Assembly (NCBI GenBank): GCA_026260175.1 | Contig: JAKCWW010000008.1 | Span: 184,392-248,391 of the forward strand | Length of the DNA stretch: 64,000 bases | Reading direction: 5' to 3' | DNA from: Reticulitermes lucifugus | Taxonomy: Eukaryota; Arthropoda; Insecta; Blattodea; Rhinotermitidae | In this document: positions 50,020 to 61,089 of the stretch, in pieces | Position numbering within the stretch: the first letter of the stretch is position 1 | How the letters are laid out: each line of letters begins with the position of its first letter | Notes under the pieces: model-generated | What the model saw: the letters and a program-made list of their open reading frames with translations, nothing else | What the model was told of the DNA's origin: nothing | Databases searched by the model: none | Made by a program: the position numbers and the translations under genes

Positions 50020-50219
50020 GAAATTAGAGAGTGGGCATGTGCGGGATATTTGGAAGACGAAGAATGCGTACACCCTTTTCGTGGCAAAACCCGAGGAAAA
50101 GAGGAGACTCTGAAGTACTGAGTTATATGCGAGGACTGTATTTGACTAGACGTTAAAACGACATGATGGGAGGGTGTGGATTGAATTCATATGGCTCAAG
50201 TCAGGGATGGGTGAGAAAC
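50020..50219 (+). pseudogene. Non-LTR retrotransposon ORF2 C-terminus, interrupted by SINE
   Basis: GTGGGCATGTGCGG, AGAATGCGTAC and GGCAAAACCCGAGGAAAAG match the GHVARM ... RNAYR ... GKPEGKR region at DNA level, with frame changes. ATTGAATTCATATGGCTCAA and GTCAGGGATGG then correspond to the WI-LAQ-RDRW part. The copy ends where the SINE begins, and both share TGAGAAAC. Not functional. Confidence 0.5.
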
Positions 50220-50402
50220 TGTTGTGGATGTGACAATGAAACTTTCTGAGTTCCATAATATGAGCGTAATTTATTCACTAGCTTACAAGTATTAGCCAGG
50301 ACAAGAATTACATGGGCTTGTCGGGATTGAACCCGGGACTGTGCGGTATAGGATGAGAACTAACTGCCTGAGCCATGAAACGGCCTCCATAGACTGAGAA
50401 AC
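50212..50402 (-). mobile_element. tRNA-derived SINE inserted in LINE remnant
   Basis: On the minus strand the head GAGGCCGTTTCATGGCTCAG has box A TGGCTCAGGCAGTTAG, and box B is GGGTTCAATCCCG. The body then runs to about 50220. TGAGAAAC is present at 50212-50219 and 50395-50402 and is a plausible 8-bp target-site duplication, though short. Confidence 0.65.
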
Positions 50403-50409
50403 GGCGGTT

Positions 50410-53400
50410 TCTGTCGGACAAAGTTCAATAGGTGCCTTCCCACCTTTCTACCTGAGCAAGTGAACAGATCCAGTTCTGAAATATTTCGTTCTATTTTTAA
50501 TAAGGCACAACCAACAAAGTCCAGAAACTAGGAACATATCAGTAATAATCTTGTACCAGTTACTAACAATAGAGAGTACGCTACAAAATAACATACATTT
50601 CGGCCTTGTACGTACAGGTAATCCTATAATTATATATTTTTGTTATGGGGAAAGCAGTAACACTGTCAGACGAAACCGGAAAAATCTTACAGATCCTCCA
50701 TACTCAGTTATGAGCTTGGTTTACTACAACAGCTTCAGATTAATGTACTGAGGATTAAAGATCATAAAGAATACACTTCAACATATTCTTTGAAGGAAAT
50801 GTTTATTATTTTATCACCTTTGAAATAATACACTTTTTCTGAAAGGGCAAGTAAAGTTTTACCCACTCGAAATATATATGATTATTTGAAAAGCAATTTA
50901 ATTAATTGGTCATCTAATATTTAGTTCTGTGTGTCTTAAAATTATTGCACCATCAGCAAGAACACAAATGCGACATAAACTTTAAATATATGTTATATTG
51001 TTATACAAAATTTAAAAATATATTACACTACACAGTTCGTTGCAGGATGTCAACACTTACCGAAACATAACATGGAATTGATAAAATATGAGGCAATTAC
51101 CCGACAACATTAATTTATAATACAATCGTGAGAAATAATACACTGCTATTAACAATAACCAACATGAATAAAAGTGAATTACTTTTAATACACCATTTCA
51201 ATTAAAGTTGATAATAATCACTTGATATGTTGGATGTTGCATAGTTGCAGATATTTGAAATATTACGCGTAATATTTACGTTTACACAATTTACTTACTT
51301 GCTTTTTATTAGTATATTGTAAATACGTTTTAAAGACGTCGGAAATATATTTAAGACAGTATACTGCGTACAAACGTCATTCCATTTCCTTCAAATGTGC
51401 AGCAATCCTGTTTCACATTTCTGAAGCCACCGGATGCAAATTCCATCGACTAAAGTCTATTCTGAGAGACGTTTCGTAATTTTCTTCGGTCTCCTCATTA
51501 AAGTGAAAGCATACCTCAGTTTATGATAAGACTCGCCTAATTCTACAAGGCTTGTATTTAAATATTTATTAAAAAACTTAAAATTCAACGCTGCAGACGT
51601 AACATATTTTGTGTCTAACCAACTACAAGAAAGAGATACGAGTGTGCCAGCACTTACTTAAGATGATTCAATTTAAGTTGCATGCTGGACTTTGAAGATC
51701 ATTTTTTCTGAAGAAAATTCATTTATCTCGGCATACGTTCATACCAAGTTAAGGTAAAAATTGTTATTCAAACTTCATTTTTATAACACTTTTTTATTTT
51801 ACGGTATTTACAGTATACAAAGAAAAACATGACAAAATTGTTCCGATAACCAATTTAGCTAATATGAGTGCGTGAACCAAAAGTTAAAGATAGGAAAACA
51901 GAAATAATATTAGTGAAAAAAGACTAAACAACACTATGCCTGTTGGTGAGCTGATTACACTAGGATATGTTTTGTTCCTTTATGTTTGTAGATTTTGTAT
52001 GAAGAGTTCAGATCGGCTAGAGTATAATTTCCTATTTGTTGGACCAGGGGGTTAGGATGGGATGGGCATTTAGCAAAATATTTGACCTTCAGTTGGTGGA
52101 AAAAGCTCGGATAGGTTCAATAGTAAGGGAGTCGTTTCTAACTTCATGTGACAGAAAGATAAAGTACTCGAGCACAAGTAAAGTGCCAGTAATTTAATCT
52201 AAACAAAGCAAAAATATGAAAACATATCTTAATAAGGACATTTTTGCAGGAGAAGAAAGAGACATCGGGTAAAATATCAAATAACAAAACTTTAATCAAG
52301 ACCTGCATTATTTATTTCTTCGGTGTTTAGGGTTGTCCTCATTTAGAATTAATTGATGAAATCTGAATCCGTCTTTGGAAAATCGATATATCACTTCAGA
52401 CTGAGAATAAGCCTATCGCATGGCGTGTACCTACACAAGAAAAAATTAAACGGAAGAAATATGGACAAAGACCTACTTCGATATTCCAATGGGAGGAAAG
52501 CATTTTTCCAGTTTTCGAGGTGTCGAAGACAGTGGCCGCATTAGATGGTGCCGTGTCTGTGACTGGCATGTTTAATTATTACGAACTAAATAAAATTGCA
52601 AGGTAGAAATATGCAAAACAACAAATCAAAACTATCATAAACTAATTAATACATAATTACATAATTAAAAATTTATGTAATTAACGCAATTACACTAGCG
52701 TCATTAAAGTACAGCTTTTTGTTAAAATTAAATAGACCTAACATTTTTCAAAATGAATAGGTTTAATTTGTATTACTTACTTGAAATTTCTGACTATTCT
52801 TGTTTTTTTTTGTTCTATTTATCACCTCACTTTCAAGAACTGTTCTGATTCTTCACAAAATACCCATTCACGACTAAGTCTTCCCTGCATAACATTATAT
52901 AATAATTCGTAGTATAATTCTCGCAAGATGCTTTGAAAACCGCCACCTCCTAAAATACATGGTTACTAAATGTATATTTACCTCAAATAGAAAATCATCT
53001 CCTTATACTTAAATCTATAATATGTAATTTTAAATACAAATAAAAAATATAGAGTTAGGAAAAATTAAAGTTTCTTCCTAAATGTTCAGTTCATATTTTA
53101 AGGTAAATAAATTATTAGTTCATTCCTAAGTGTTGTTTAGTGGAATGTAAGAAATAAATGCAGAAGCAGAACGTGAATGTAACTGCAGCCATTACGAGCA
53201 ACTCTTTATGAAGAGTGTAAAAGAAGTGACACATTTTTTAAAACGGATAGAAGTAGTAATAATTTTTATTTTTCCTTGCAGGACGTTATTCAGAATTGAT
53301 GTACAAAAACGGGTGACAGTAACTTAGTATAACCTCAAGTTCAAGGAAAAATATGAAGATATTGACAGAAAGATTACCAATTATGGATCCATTGAAAAAT

Positions 53401-53660
53401 CTATTTTCTATTTGCAAAATAAAATAAATATGAGTTTTATTTTTATCCTGAAAAGTAATGAATTACGACTTACAGATTTATTAAATCATAAATTGAGAAA
53501 TATTACACAAAATATTCTTAAATGTTTTTTTAAAAGAAGTAATGTAATACATTACTTCCTTGTAATCTTCAATTTTGGTTACTCGGTGCATATAAAAGTT
53601 TAAAATTACAAAGCGACTGAAATTTTATTCGATGCAGCAAAAGTAACTTGCAGAATTGTG
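50410..53660. other. AT-rich sequence without recognisable gene
   Basis: Short ORFs only (about 66 codons or fewer). No termini or promoters were recognised. Confidence 0.5.
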
Positions 53661-53669
53661 CCACTGTTC

Positions 53670-53725
53670 ACTGCCTTTGTAGATATATACCAACGACACG
53701 TTGTTGCATTCCACAAGACCATAAT
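53670..53725 (+). repeat. Dispersed repeat, CCCAGAAGAC-box family (3' part)
   Basis: AGATATATACCAACGACACG is followed by TTGTTGCATTCCACAAGACC. It parallels the 19.6 kb copy. Confidence 0.45.
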
Positions 53726-54254
53726 CTAGAGCACCAATAAATAATCCTATTTTACTTCAAAGGAATTTAGAAGAAATTAGACAAAATTCATTAAAATATA
53801 ATTCTGATAATTTTGGAACTGTTTAAGTTTATGGATAGGCACCAAGTTTCGGAGAAGCGTGCTTCTCTATATGTAGGCTTGAAGTGTTGGGCTTGACATC
53901 GACGTTGAAGTCATTACGATGAGACTGCATTTACATTATAGCAGATCACAACATGAGAAATGCCCACTGCGAGATACTGGGGAGTTTTCAAAGACGTAAT
54001 TTTTCTACGGCATATATAATTACATTATGGAATTTGGCAAAGACGTTTCACAGTACCTGTGAGTATAGTAATGAGTAAGGTGTTAAGCGTCTGGGTTCGA
54101 AACTGAAGCTTTCGAAATGTAATTTAGAAGCATCAATTCCTGTAGAAATTTGTTCAGTTTCACAGCTATAAGTAAGTTGGCACTCATGTAATAAAATGAA
54201 GACACAAGACACGAGGCGTCCCGACCTCTGTACCTCGTAACGCTGAAATCCTTA

Positions 54255-54637
54255 ATCTAATTTAGTGGTCTTCAGACTTTCAATATCTGCGTGAACCTTG
54301 TCAGTAAATCTGATTTTTCGCTACATTTCTGTACAGTAAAATTCTAATTTTGTTTGCAAAAATGTAATAAACTTGTCGAAAACACATACGTTCAATAAAT
54401 TAAATATTTAGGCATAATCATAAAAAAAACATTATTTTTGTTGACGATTTAGACTGAAAATCAAAACCAGCATCAGTTACGTACAAAATGGGGAGAAAAA
54501 TAAAAAAATGCAATTCAAGGTTATCAAAATTGTATTTACATATTTTATTATAAAAAACTTGCTTGCAGAACCGCTGGAATTCCCCCGCGGAACCGTCGGG
54601 GTTTGCGCAAAACAGTTTGAATAACCCTGCTCTATTG
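54255..54637. mobile_element. Probable non-autonomous hAT transposon
   Basis: The left end reads TAGTGGTCTTCAGACTTT from 54263. The right end, reverse-complemented, reads CAGGGTTATTCAAACTGTTT from 54629 inward. Both match the hAT-type terminus CAGNGGTTCTCAAACTTTTT, and they agree with each other at about 13 of 21 positions. The flanking 8-mers ATCTAATT (54255-54262) and CTCTATTG (54630-54637) are imperfect duplications that share the NTCTA pattern favoured by hAT elements. The 367-bp interior encodes nothing recognisable. Confidence 0.55.
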
Positions 54638-54669
54638 TTAACACCTCATCAACACGTGTTAAATGTATA

Positions 54670-54951
54670 GTGACTGAAACAATAACCGAAAGTGAAAACT
54701 GTGATACACAAGGACTAACCCAACTGCAGCATATCAAACTTGACATCTTTATCGATTCAATTCATATGAGTAAAAACACAGTATCAGATTGTTTAAACGA
54801 TTGGAAAGTATTTAGCCACTTAAGACAATTTATCTTTATTGTGGAATTAATGAATTCATATTTCAGAATTGACCATTTAGATTCGGTGTTCAAGCTGCAA
54901 TGTAGGTCTTACGTTTACAAATCTGTCAGTGCCACAAATCATAAATTGTGA
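54670..54951 (+). other. 93-codon ORF, unrecognised
   Basis: It begins MTETITESENCDTQGLTQLQ just right of the hAT-like element. No domain is visible. It is probably a chance ORF. Confidence 0.15.
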
Positions 54952-54959
54952 ATAATGTA

Positions 54960-55360
54960 TATGACAGTTCAGACCAAACTGGTAATGGCTTACCAGGTAA
55001 CACCACACAAGCATTCGTATTTTAAACATCTATTGTCTTGTTCACAATGATCCTGATATTAATTTAAAAAAAATCAAATCTCCACTGCAATACTTATATT
55101 AAACCTGCTATTACATTATTTCATTTTAAATGTAAATACTCTTTGAATTAAATTTTTAAATTGCACCAAATTTGTTCCTGCATAGAACTGCATGTTCAAT
55201 TATCCTACTGCATTTACATCCATTCACTTTTAAATTTCCACAATTTGCGAATACATAAATTCCCACGCCCACACATGAATGTATTTTGGAACAATTATTT
55301 TAAAGGTTTTTATTCATAGAACTGTATAAGACAGGTAAAAAACAAATGGAGATGTGAGAA
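54960..55360. other. AT-rich sequence without recognisable gene
   Basis: No feature was recognised. Confidence 0.5.
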
Positions 55361-55361
55361 T

Positions 55362-55470
55362 TAAAGTTCTGATGACGGTCTGTATATTAGGATTAATAGA
55401 CGTGGTAAGACGCCGCGTAGTGTAACTTCTTACAACTACACGGCTTCATATTCCAGAAGACACATTAATA
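55362..55470 (+). repeat. Dispersed repeat with CTGATGA core, CCCAGAAGAC-box family
   Basis: A perfect CTGATGA core (near 55369) is followed by GTCT/AGAC, which can pair across TATATT-rich sequence. TAAGACGCCGCG then stands in place of GAAACGTCGGTG. ACTACACGGCTTCATATTCC and AGAAGACAC make the 3' box. The GAAA core is damaged. Confidence 0.45.
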
Positions 55471-55715
55471 AATATAAAATGAGAGAAATACGCTTTTATA
55501 AGGAAAAATAATGCCTTAGCAGAAACAGGGAGATAAATGCACACTATAATTTATGTTGCTAGAAGACAATAGTTACTTAAATTTTAAAAACTAATTATAA
55601 TTTAAAACACAACGTATTCGAATACATTCTGGAGTTCAAAACTATTTCATTAAGCAAATCTTTCGTCCTTCAATTTGATACATTGAGGGATTACGCTGAA
55701 AACCTAGGTTTACAT

Positions 55716-55832
55716 GACTGACTACCTACTTACCTACCTACCACCCTACCTATTACCTACTTATCTACCTACGTGCCTACCTACATACCTACGCATCTAA
55801 CTAACTAAATAACTAACTACCTAACTAACTAC
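55716..55832. repeat. Imperfect (CTAC)n/(CTAA)n microsatellite
   Basis: ACCTACTTACCTACCTACC at the left changes to AACTAACTAAATAACTAAC at the right. Confidence 0.9.
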
Positions 55833-55914
55833 ACGCAGCACTGTCGTTCTCGACAAGTTGTCGGCTGGTCAAGAAATTTCCGACATTTTATGGAATCCGA
55901 AGGTGCATTAAAGT

Positions 55915-56080
55915 TTTCACAAAGGCCCGCCACTTGTCCGTATTCTACACAAAATTAATCAATTCCACACAATCCCACCAAAGTTCTTTAAAACTATTTT
56001 AACATTATATTCACATCTACGCTTAGGTCTAGTGGTTTCTTTTCTTCAGTTTTTCCCATAAAACCCCCCTATGCGTTTCT
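55915..56080 (-). pseudogene. Non-LTR retrotransposon ORF2 C-terminus (fragment)
   Basis: On the minus strand, GFMGKTEEKKPLD is followed in another frame by RPKRRCEYNVKIVLKNFGG, then in a third frame by ELINFV, a stop, and NTDKWRAFVK. Together they cover GKPEGKRPL-RPRRRWEDNIKMDL ... W-LAQ-RDRWRAFV of the family. Two frame changes and one stop make it non-functional. A 131-codon ORF overlapping it upstream is mostly unrelated. Confidence 0.7.
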
Positions 56081-56084
56081 ATTC

Positions 56085-56950
56085 TCCGTAGGCTTAGATG
56101 GCAGGAACAAATTACAATGAATCTTTTATAAACAGAGTGGAAACTTGTGGTGCAGGCTGCATTAGTGTGGCTTAAACGTAGCGTACAGTACTGAGCTCTT
56201 ATGAAAACTGTAACTAACCTTATGGAAATCGATACATCTCCCCATAACCAGAATAATTTTTTCATATCTTCTGTACTTGAAGAAGCAAATGGTATGCGTT
56301 TAAGATATTTTGAGGTTTCTGTACAAGGACTATTATGATGTTCAAATAATAGCTCTTGATATTCTGTTACGCTCTCTTCTGATAACTTTAAGGTCTGAAG
56401 GTCTGAAAGAGGTCTTTTGTCCACAGAAGTACTTAAACATTGACCTGTATTACTAAGTATGGTGAATATACTTTATTATAAATAAAAATTGCATTTTTCT
56501 CTGCCTCGTGTTGAACGGCTTGTACTTAGGCACTTAAAGATTAGATGTCACAACTGAATCACTCCAATCCTGTTCTGTAACCCACACATTTTTGTACCTC
56601 ATAAACTCTTACACACAATGCAAAACAAAACTATGTAAATTTAGCTGTCAATATTCACGAGCGTCAAAGATGAATTAAGAACAAGCATTTCGGATGCCTA
56701 TTTGTTTCATCATCAGTGTTGATATAAACCCGACGGAAATTGAAAAGATCTCAGAATCTTTGGTTTGAAATTAATTTTGTTGTCACTGATCGTCCAGAAG
56801 GCTTCTAGTGTACAATAAACCAAGTGTTCCTGTATCCAGCTACTCTCCGAAACATAATTCGCGTGCGGACGTATGTAAGATGTCCCTGTGCACGCAATGA
56901 AGGCGCACGAGGGATTTGAGATATAGCTCCATGTATTTTTAACCTCGGTA
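56085..56950. other. Sequence without recognisable gene; weak hammerhead-like motif
   Basis: On the minus strand near 56726-56670, ACACTGATGATGAAACAAAT, then GGCATCCGAAATGCTTGTTC contain CTGATGA and GAAA in the family order, with no clear helix II. ORFs of 131 and 101 codons here are unrecognised. Confidence 0.3.
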
Positions 56951-56959
56951 CGGAAATAA

Positions 56960-57155
56960 GTGGTTAGCTTCACTCCCCGACCACTTTTATCCACAGAAAA
57001 AAGGGCTTCTTCACCCATTTATTAGGGCCTGAGAGGGACTCAGAACTGGTTTAGGCGGTTTGGAGAAGAGAAAAATGTTTATCTCAATCGGGAATCGAAA
57101 GATTCAGGGGTTTTTCGCCCAGTAGCCTGGTCACTACACTGACTGAGCAATCCAA
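56960..57155 (-). mobile_element. tRNA-derived SINE fragment
   Basis: On the minus strand, box A is TGCTCAGTCAGTGTAGTGAC and box B is TTTCGATTCCCG. The body ends with GGTCGGGGAGTGAAGCTAAC, the box shared with the copy at 12461-12650. Confidence 0.65.
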
Positions 57156-57159
57156 TTAA

Positions 57160-57610
57160 GTCTGTACTGAATCAGTCATGATTCTTCTGAATACGAGTAA
57201 AAAGCTGCAATGTGAATGTATTCATATATGGGTTATTTAAAACACTGAATTTTAGCACGATGGAACAATAATGAATAGAATGAAATGCGTGAGGAGGAGG
57301 CCACGACTTAATTTGAGGGTATACACCGCCATTTCCTGGACAGGCGAAAAAGATCATAAAAGTTCCTGCGTCATAAAAGCCGCTAAACGGGAGGAGATTC
57401 TAAGCCGAGACCTTCGGACTGCAAAGCCGGAGTTGTGCTCATTTTAAAATGACGTTTTGTATTTAGGTCATTCATAGCATAAATAGTGTTTGCGCAAATT
57501 TTCTCAGTACAACTATTTATAAAACTGATGACATAAGAAACTGAATAAATAACTCAATGGGGGCAAACTTCTTCTTTGATAAGCTAGCTGTTGCGTAGCA
57601 ACTCAAGGAT
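57160..57610. other. Sequence without recognisable gene
   Basis: A GC-richer patch at about 57360-57440 (GGTCTCGGCTTAGAATC on the minus strand) could be a very decayed SINE head. Confidence 0.35.
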
Positions 57611-57619
57611 TTGAACATT

Positions 57620-57775
57620 TTTACAGAATTTTCTTTACTGTGTTCACAACAGTACGCCCCTGGTCCCTATTCTGAGCCAAGTAAATCCACTCCACAGTCT
57701 CCTGTCCTCCTCCTTCAGGATACATTTTAACATTATTCTCCTATCCAAGCTTAATTTTTGCAAGCAGTTTCTATT
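57620..57775 (-). pseudogene. Non-LTR retrotransposon ORF2 C-terminus (fragment)
   Basis: On the minus strand one frame gives ENNVKMYPEGGG, then VEWIYLAQNRDQGRTVVNTV. The upstream RRRW is lost to a stop. It corresponds to WEDNIKMDL-EVG ... DWINLAQDRDRWRAYV-AAM. Confidence 0.75.
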
Positions 57776-57965
57776 CTTCAGTTATTCAAAAAAAATTTCA
57801 CAAGCTCTCCCCTTGGTTCGATTACCTCTGTAATAGAGTAGAAGCTCTCCTAACAGAACCTGGATAGAACTGCATGCTGTGTTTAGCGTAGAAATTCCAC
57901 AACCCCAAGGATTTTAATTTAACTTCAAGTACGTGTATTAAATGGTACCTGCATGCAACGGAAAA

Positions 57966-58266
57966 ATATCCAGTATTTTTTTTGTGGTGAAGGGCCCCGC
58001 AGCAGATGCTAAGGACGCACCGCAGCCTTGAGGCCTATTGTGCAACCCTGTGATGAAGATGATTAATTTCTTTTCGTTTTTCCAAGTAATACAGCACCGG
58101 TGGAATGAAACTGACAGGGGAAAACCAAAATACTCGGGGGAAAACCTGTCCCAGTGCCACTCTGTCCACCACAAATCCCACTTGGACTGACCCAGGATAG
58201 AACCCGGGCCTCCGTGGTGAGAGGCCGGCGACTAACCGCCTGAGCCATGGCACGGCCATATCCAGT
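57966..58266 (-). mobile_element. tRNA-derived SINE with 9-bp target-site duplication
   Basis: Direct repeats ATATCCAGT lie at 57966-57974 and 58258-58266. On the minus strand the head is GGCCGTGCCATGGCTCAGGC, box B is GGGTTCTATCCTGG, and the body includes TTTTCCCCCGAGTATTTTGG, CCCCTGTCAGTTTCATTCCA and GGGGCCCTTCACC. The A-tail reads as TTTTTTTTT after the left repeat. The whole 283-bp element appears to be present. The 61-78 codon ORFs here are not genes. Confidence 0.9.
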
Positions 58267-58279
58267 CTCTTACTGTTCC

Positions 58280-60980
58280 GTTATAGGCATGTTTCACTGT
58301 ATTTCAAAAGGAAGGGCCTCTAATACTTATACAAAACCTAATCATATTTTTTTGTATCTTGTTGTTTCCTACATCTAACGCAAAACAGTCTTCTTAGCAT
58401 GCTCTTTCAGACATCCTGAAGCTATAATCTTCCCTTAATATGATGAAGCGAGTATGAGTCGCAGTATTCATTATGGCTCGACTCTTTTTTATCTTCGGTT
58501 AAGTAGAAGCTTCCAGCGCCAAGACGTTACAGGCCCTCCAAAACCAGCTCCTGGAGCGTCCCCTAAACCTCACCACACCCAATACCTGCCCCTCCTCCGC
58601 CACACCCTCCAGACATGGTACCCTCTGATCCCTAAGCTACATCCCAAACAAAGTACACGCAGGAATACATAAGGCCGTATGGAACATCACTAAGGTGAGT
58701 AAAATTCAGTACTTTCAACATCGTCACAGTCGCAATATTTACTGAATATCTGGCTCAATAATCATCCCATTATAGGCGCATATATTTCAGTTATGAAATT
58801 TACGATGTAGTTGGTGTAATTAAAGCCATGACGCTTTCTGTCTCGAAGCTTTTTGACAAATTAGGAATAAAGAAGTGCTAATGAACACATACATATATTT
58901 GTCAACTAACTGAAATATCCCCACATTCTAGCCTAATTAAATCTAATTTCACATAGTTTCACCTAATATGGAAAACAACATGTGTACGTCTATATCATGA
59001 TAAGGGAAGACTTAATTATTTCGTTACACGTTAAACGGGGAACTTGTTCATATTTAATGTACGTATGACTTGTTTAGTTCTAATTAATTTCATACGAACA
59101 ACATGTGGAACTGAATAAGCTGTAAATATAAATTACTTTCTTTGCTAATTTTGCATTTTAAGTACCTATAAAAGCAAGTAGTGGAGTTAAATTATTCTCG
59201 GCGATTTTGCCTCTAACTCTGATCACTGCATGATAATGTGACGGATAAAACATAATATAATAATTTATTTAAAGTGCTGAGTACTTCTACAGTTCTAGGT
59301 AAGCATCGTTACTCTGTTAATACTTGCAGTAATATGTATTGTTTAAATAATATTTTTATGTAAAAAAGGTATAGTCTAATATGGGACAGAAATCCTCGAT
59401 TTATTTGTGCGTCACTGTTTGCGTGTGCGTAATAAAATTATTGGTGTAATCACTAAGGGAATTCCGTAATTCTTTACCACACATCCATCAAGATACGAAA
59501 TGTAAATCAAAGCGATAATGTTGACACTTTCGTTAAATTTTACTTAAATATCCAAACATTCGTGAGAATTTCTTAAAAAAAAGATTTGAAAGTAATTGGA
59601 GTCACATTTCTCTCTACAGCGTTTGTTCTTTCCATTTTTCACTATGATAAATATTTAGCTGGTAACCTCTGACTAACTCCGGAGATCGACTCAAAAACGC
59701 ACGTAGGATTTTGTATAACATGTGTTTTATTGATGTCCAGATTTATGGCTCAACAAATTTTAGTTAGACACCTGTTGTGAAACTTATGGAAACACGTTAA
59801 AGGTTTTGCGTTTGTTACATGCGGGTGGACACAAAAAATTGAATTTGGGAAATTAATAACGGTATTTTTGAAACTCTACAAGTTTGCCACTCTTCATGTT
59901 CCTGTTTGCACATTAACTAAATTTTAAATATAATTCAATGCATATATTTCTACGGTGTTACCAAGAATCTTATACATAAAGTCATAAAACACATAGTCCT
60001 CTTAAGTTTCCACAATATAAAAATGTCTTGGTGCAAATTAACGGGTTTAAGATATTGAAAAATGTTGCTTGGCGAAACTACTTTCTTGGATATATTAACA
60101 ATACTTTGATAATTTTCTGACCCTGGTCGCTTGGCCCGTAAACATATGTACGAAGATCCAAGAGTTGCTTAATTGCATCTGACCACCACTTTGTTAGTTA
60201 CGGTTTATTTACGTACTCTTGCACTTAAAATAAACTGTATTTTGTAGTGCTTTCTACTTAGCAATCAAAATCATTAAAAGTAGCTTCCATAGCCTTTATT
60301 TAAAAATGTTTGTATATCTGAAAATTAATATTCTAGGAATTTCTAAAAAGAATAATTTAAAAATATTTTAAACGTAAAAACAAGAACTATTATTTTATTA
60401 CTTCTGAGTTCGTGTTTTTTTTTTGTGAATATCCAAAATAATTTTGAATCTCACAGACGCAAAACCACTATTCTTACCCCCAGAGAATTCCTGTGTCCAT
60501 ATTTCTCGTTTCTGATTAATCAGTTGACAATGCAATACGCATATTACAGTACGCCAATTTAGTTGTGCTTTTGTGGAAGACGAAAACAAAGCTTGATACT
60601 ATAATTTATAGTGTAATTTGCTAAGATATAAACTTTATTAAGGTGGAACTCTCACTACATTTCTAACTACATTATATAAATTAAATCAATACAGATTACA
60701 TCTCTAACACCAATTTTCAGATTTAAATAAAGGGCTCTACAGGAGAAAATTTATTTAAGATTTATCAATCATTTGTATAAAAATTATCTACAAATTTACC
60801 AGATCTTTTAGTAAGTTAGAAACCTGTTTCGGAAGATACGTAGATATATTGATATAAATTATGTGTTACACGTGTACCTGTGTGTCTATCTATTTCAACT
60901 TTTAAAGCAACGGGCCCATTTTCATTGTCACTGAAGGACGCTCCAAAGACGTACATTCTGATTTCCTGCAGTCAGCAAAA
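58280..60980. other. AT-rich sequence without recognisable gene
   Basis: A C-rich patch at 58530-58640 gives a 72-codon Pro-rich ORF that I do not regard as a gene. Confidence 0.5.
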
Positions 60981-60985
60981 CCAAC

Positions 60986-61084
60986 ATGGCGGAAAGGCGA
61001 ATTTTTGAGGAGGGAACGACATTAGTGCCACTTCGAAGACTATGCCAGTCTTTTAGCCTACAGTTTTTGCAGGATATAAAATAA
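60986..61084 (+). other. Small ORF (32 codons) with strong start context
   Basis: ATG at 60986 in CCAACATGGCGG gives MAERRIFEEGTTLVPLRRLC, then QSFSLQFLQDIK and TAA. The start context is good and overlaps a YY1-like AACATGGCGG. However, GGAGGGAACGACATTAG inside it resembles a stretch at 30574, so it may lie in a small repeat. Confidence 0.15.
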
Positions 61085-61089
61085 CGATA

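Noticed and set aside
58035-58259. ORFs of 61-78 codons on the minus strand
   Set aside because: They lie wholly inside the SINE with the ATATCCAGT duplication.
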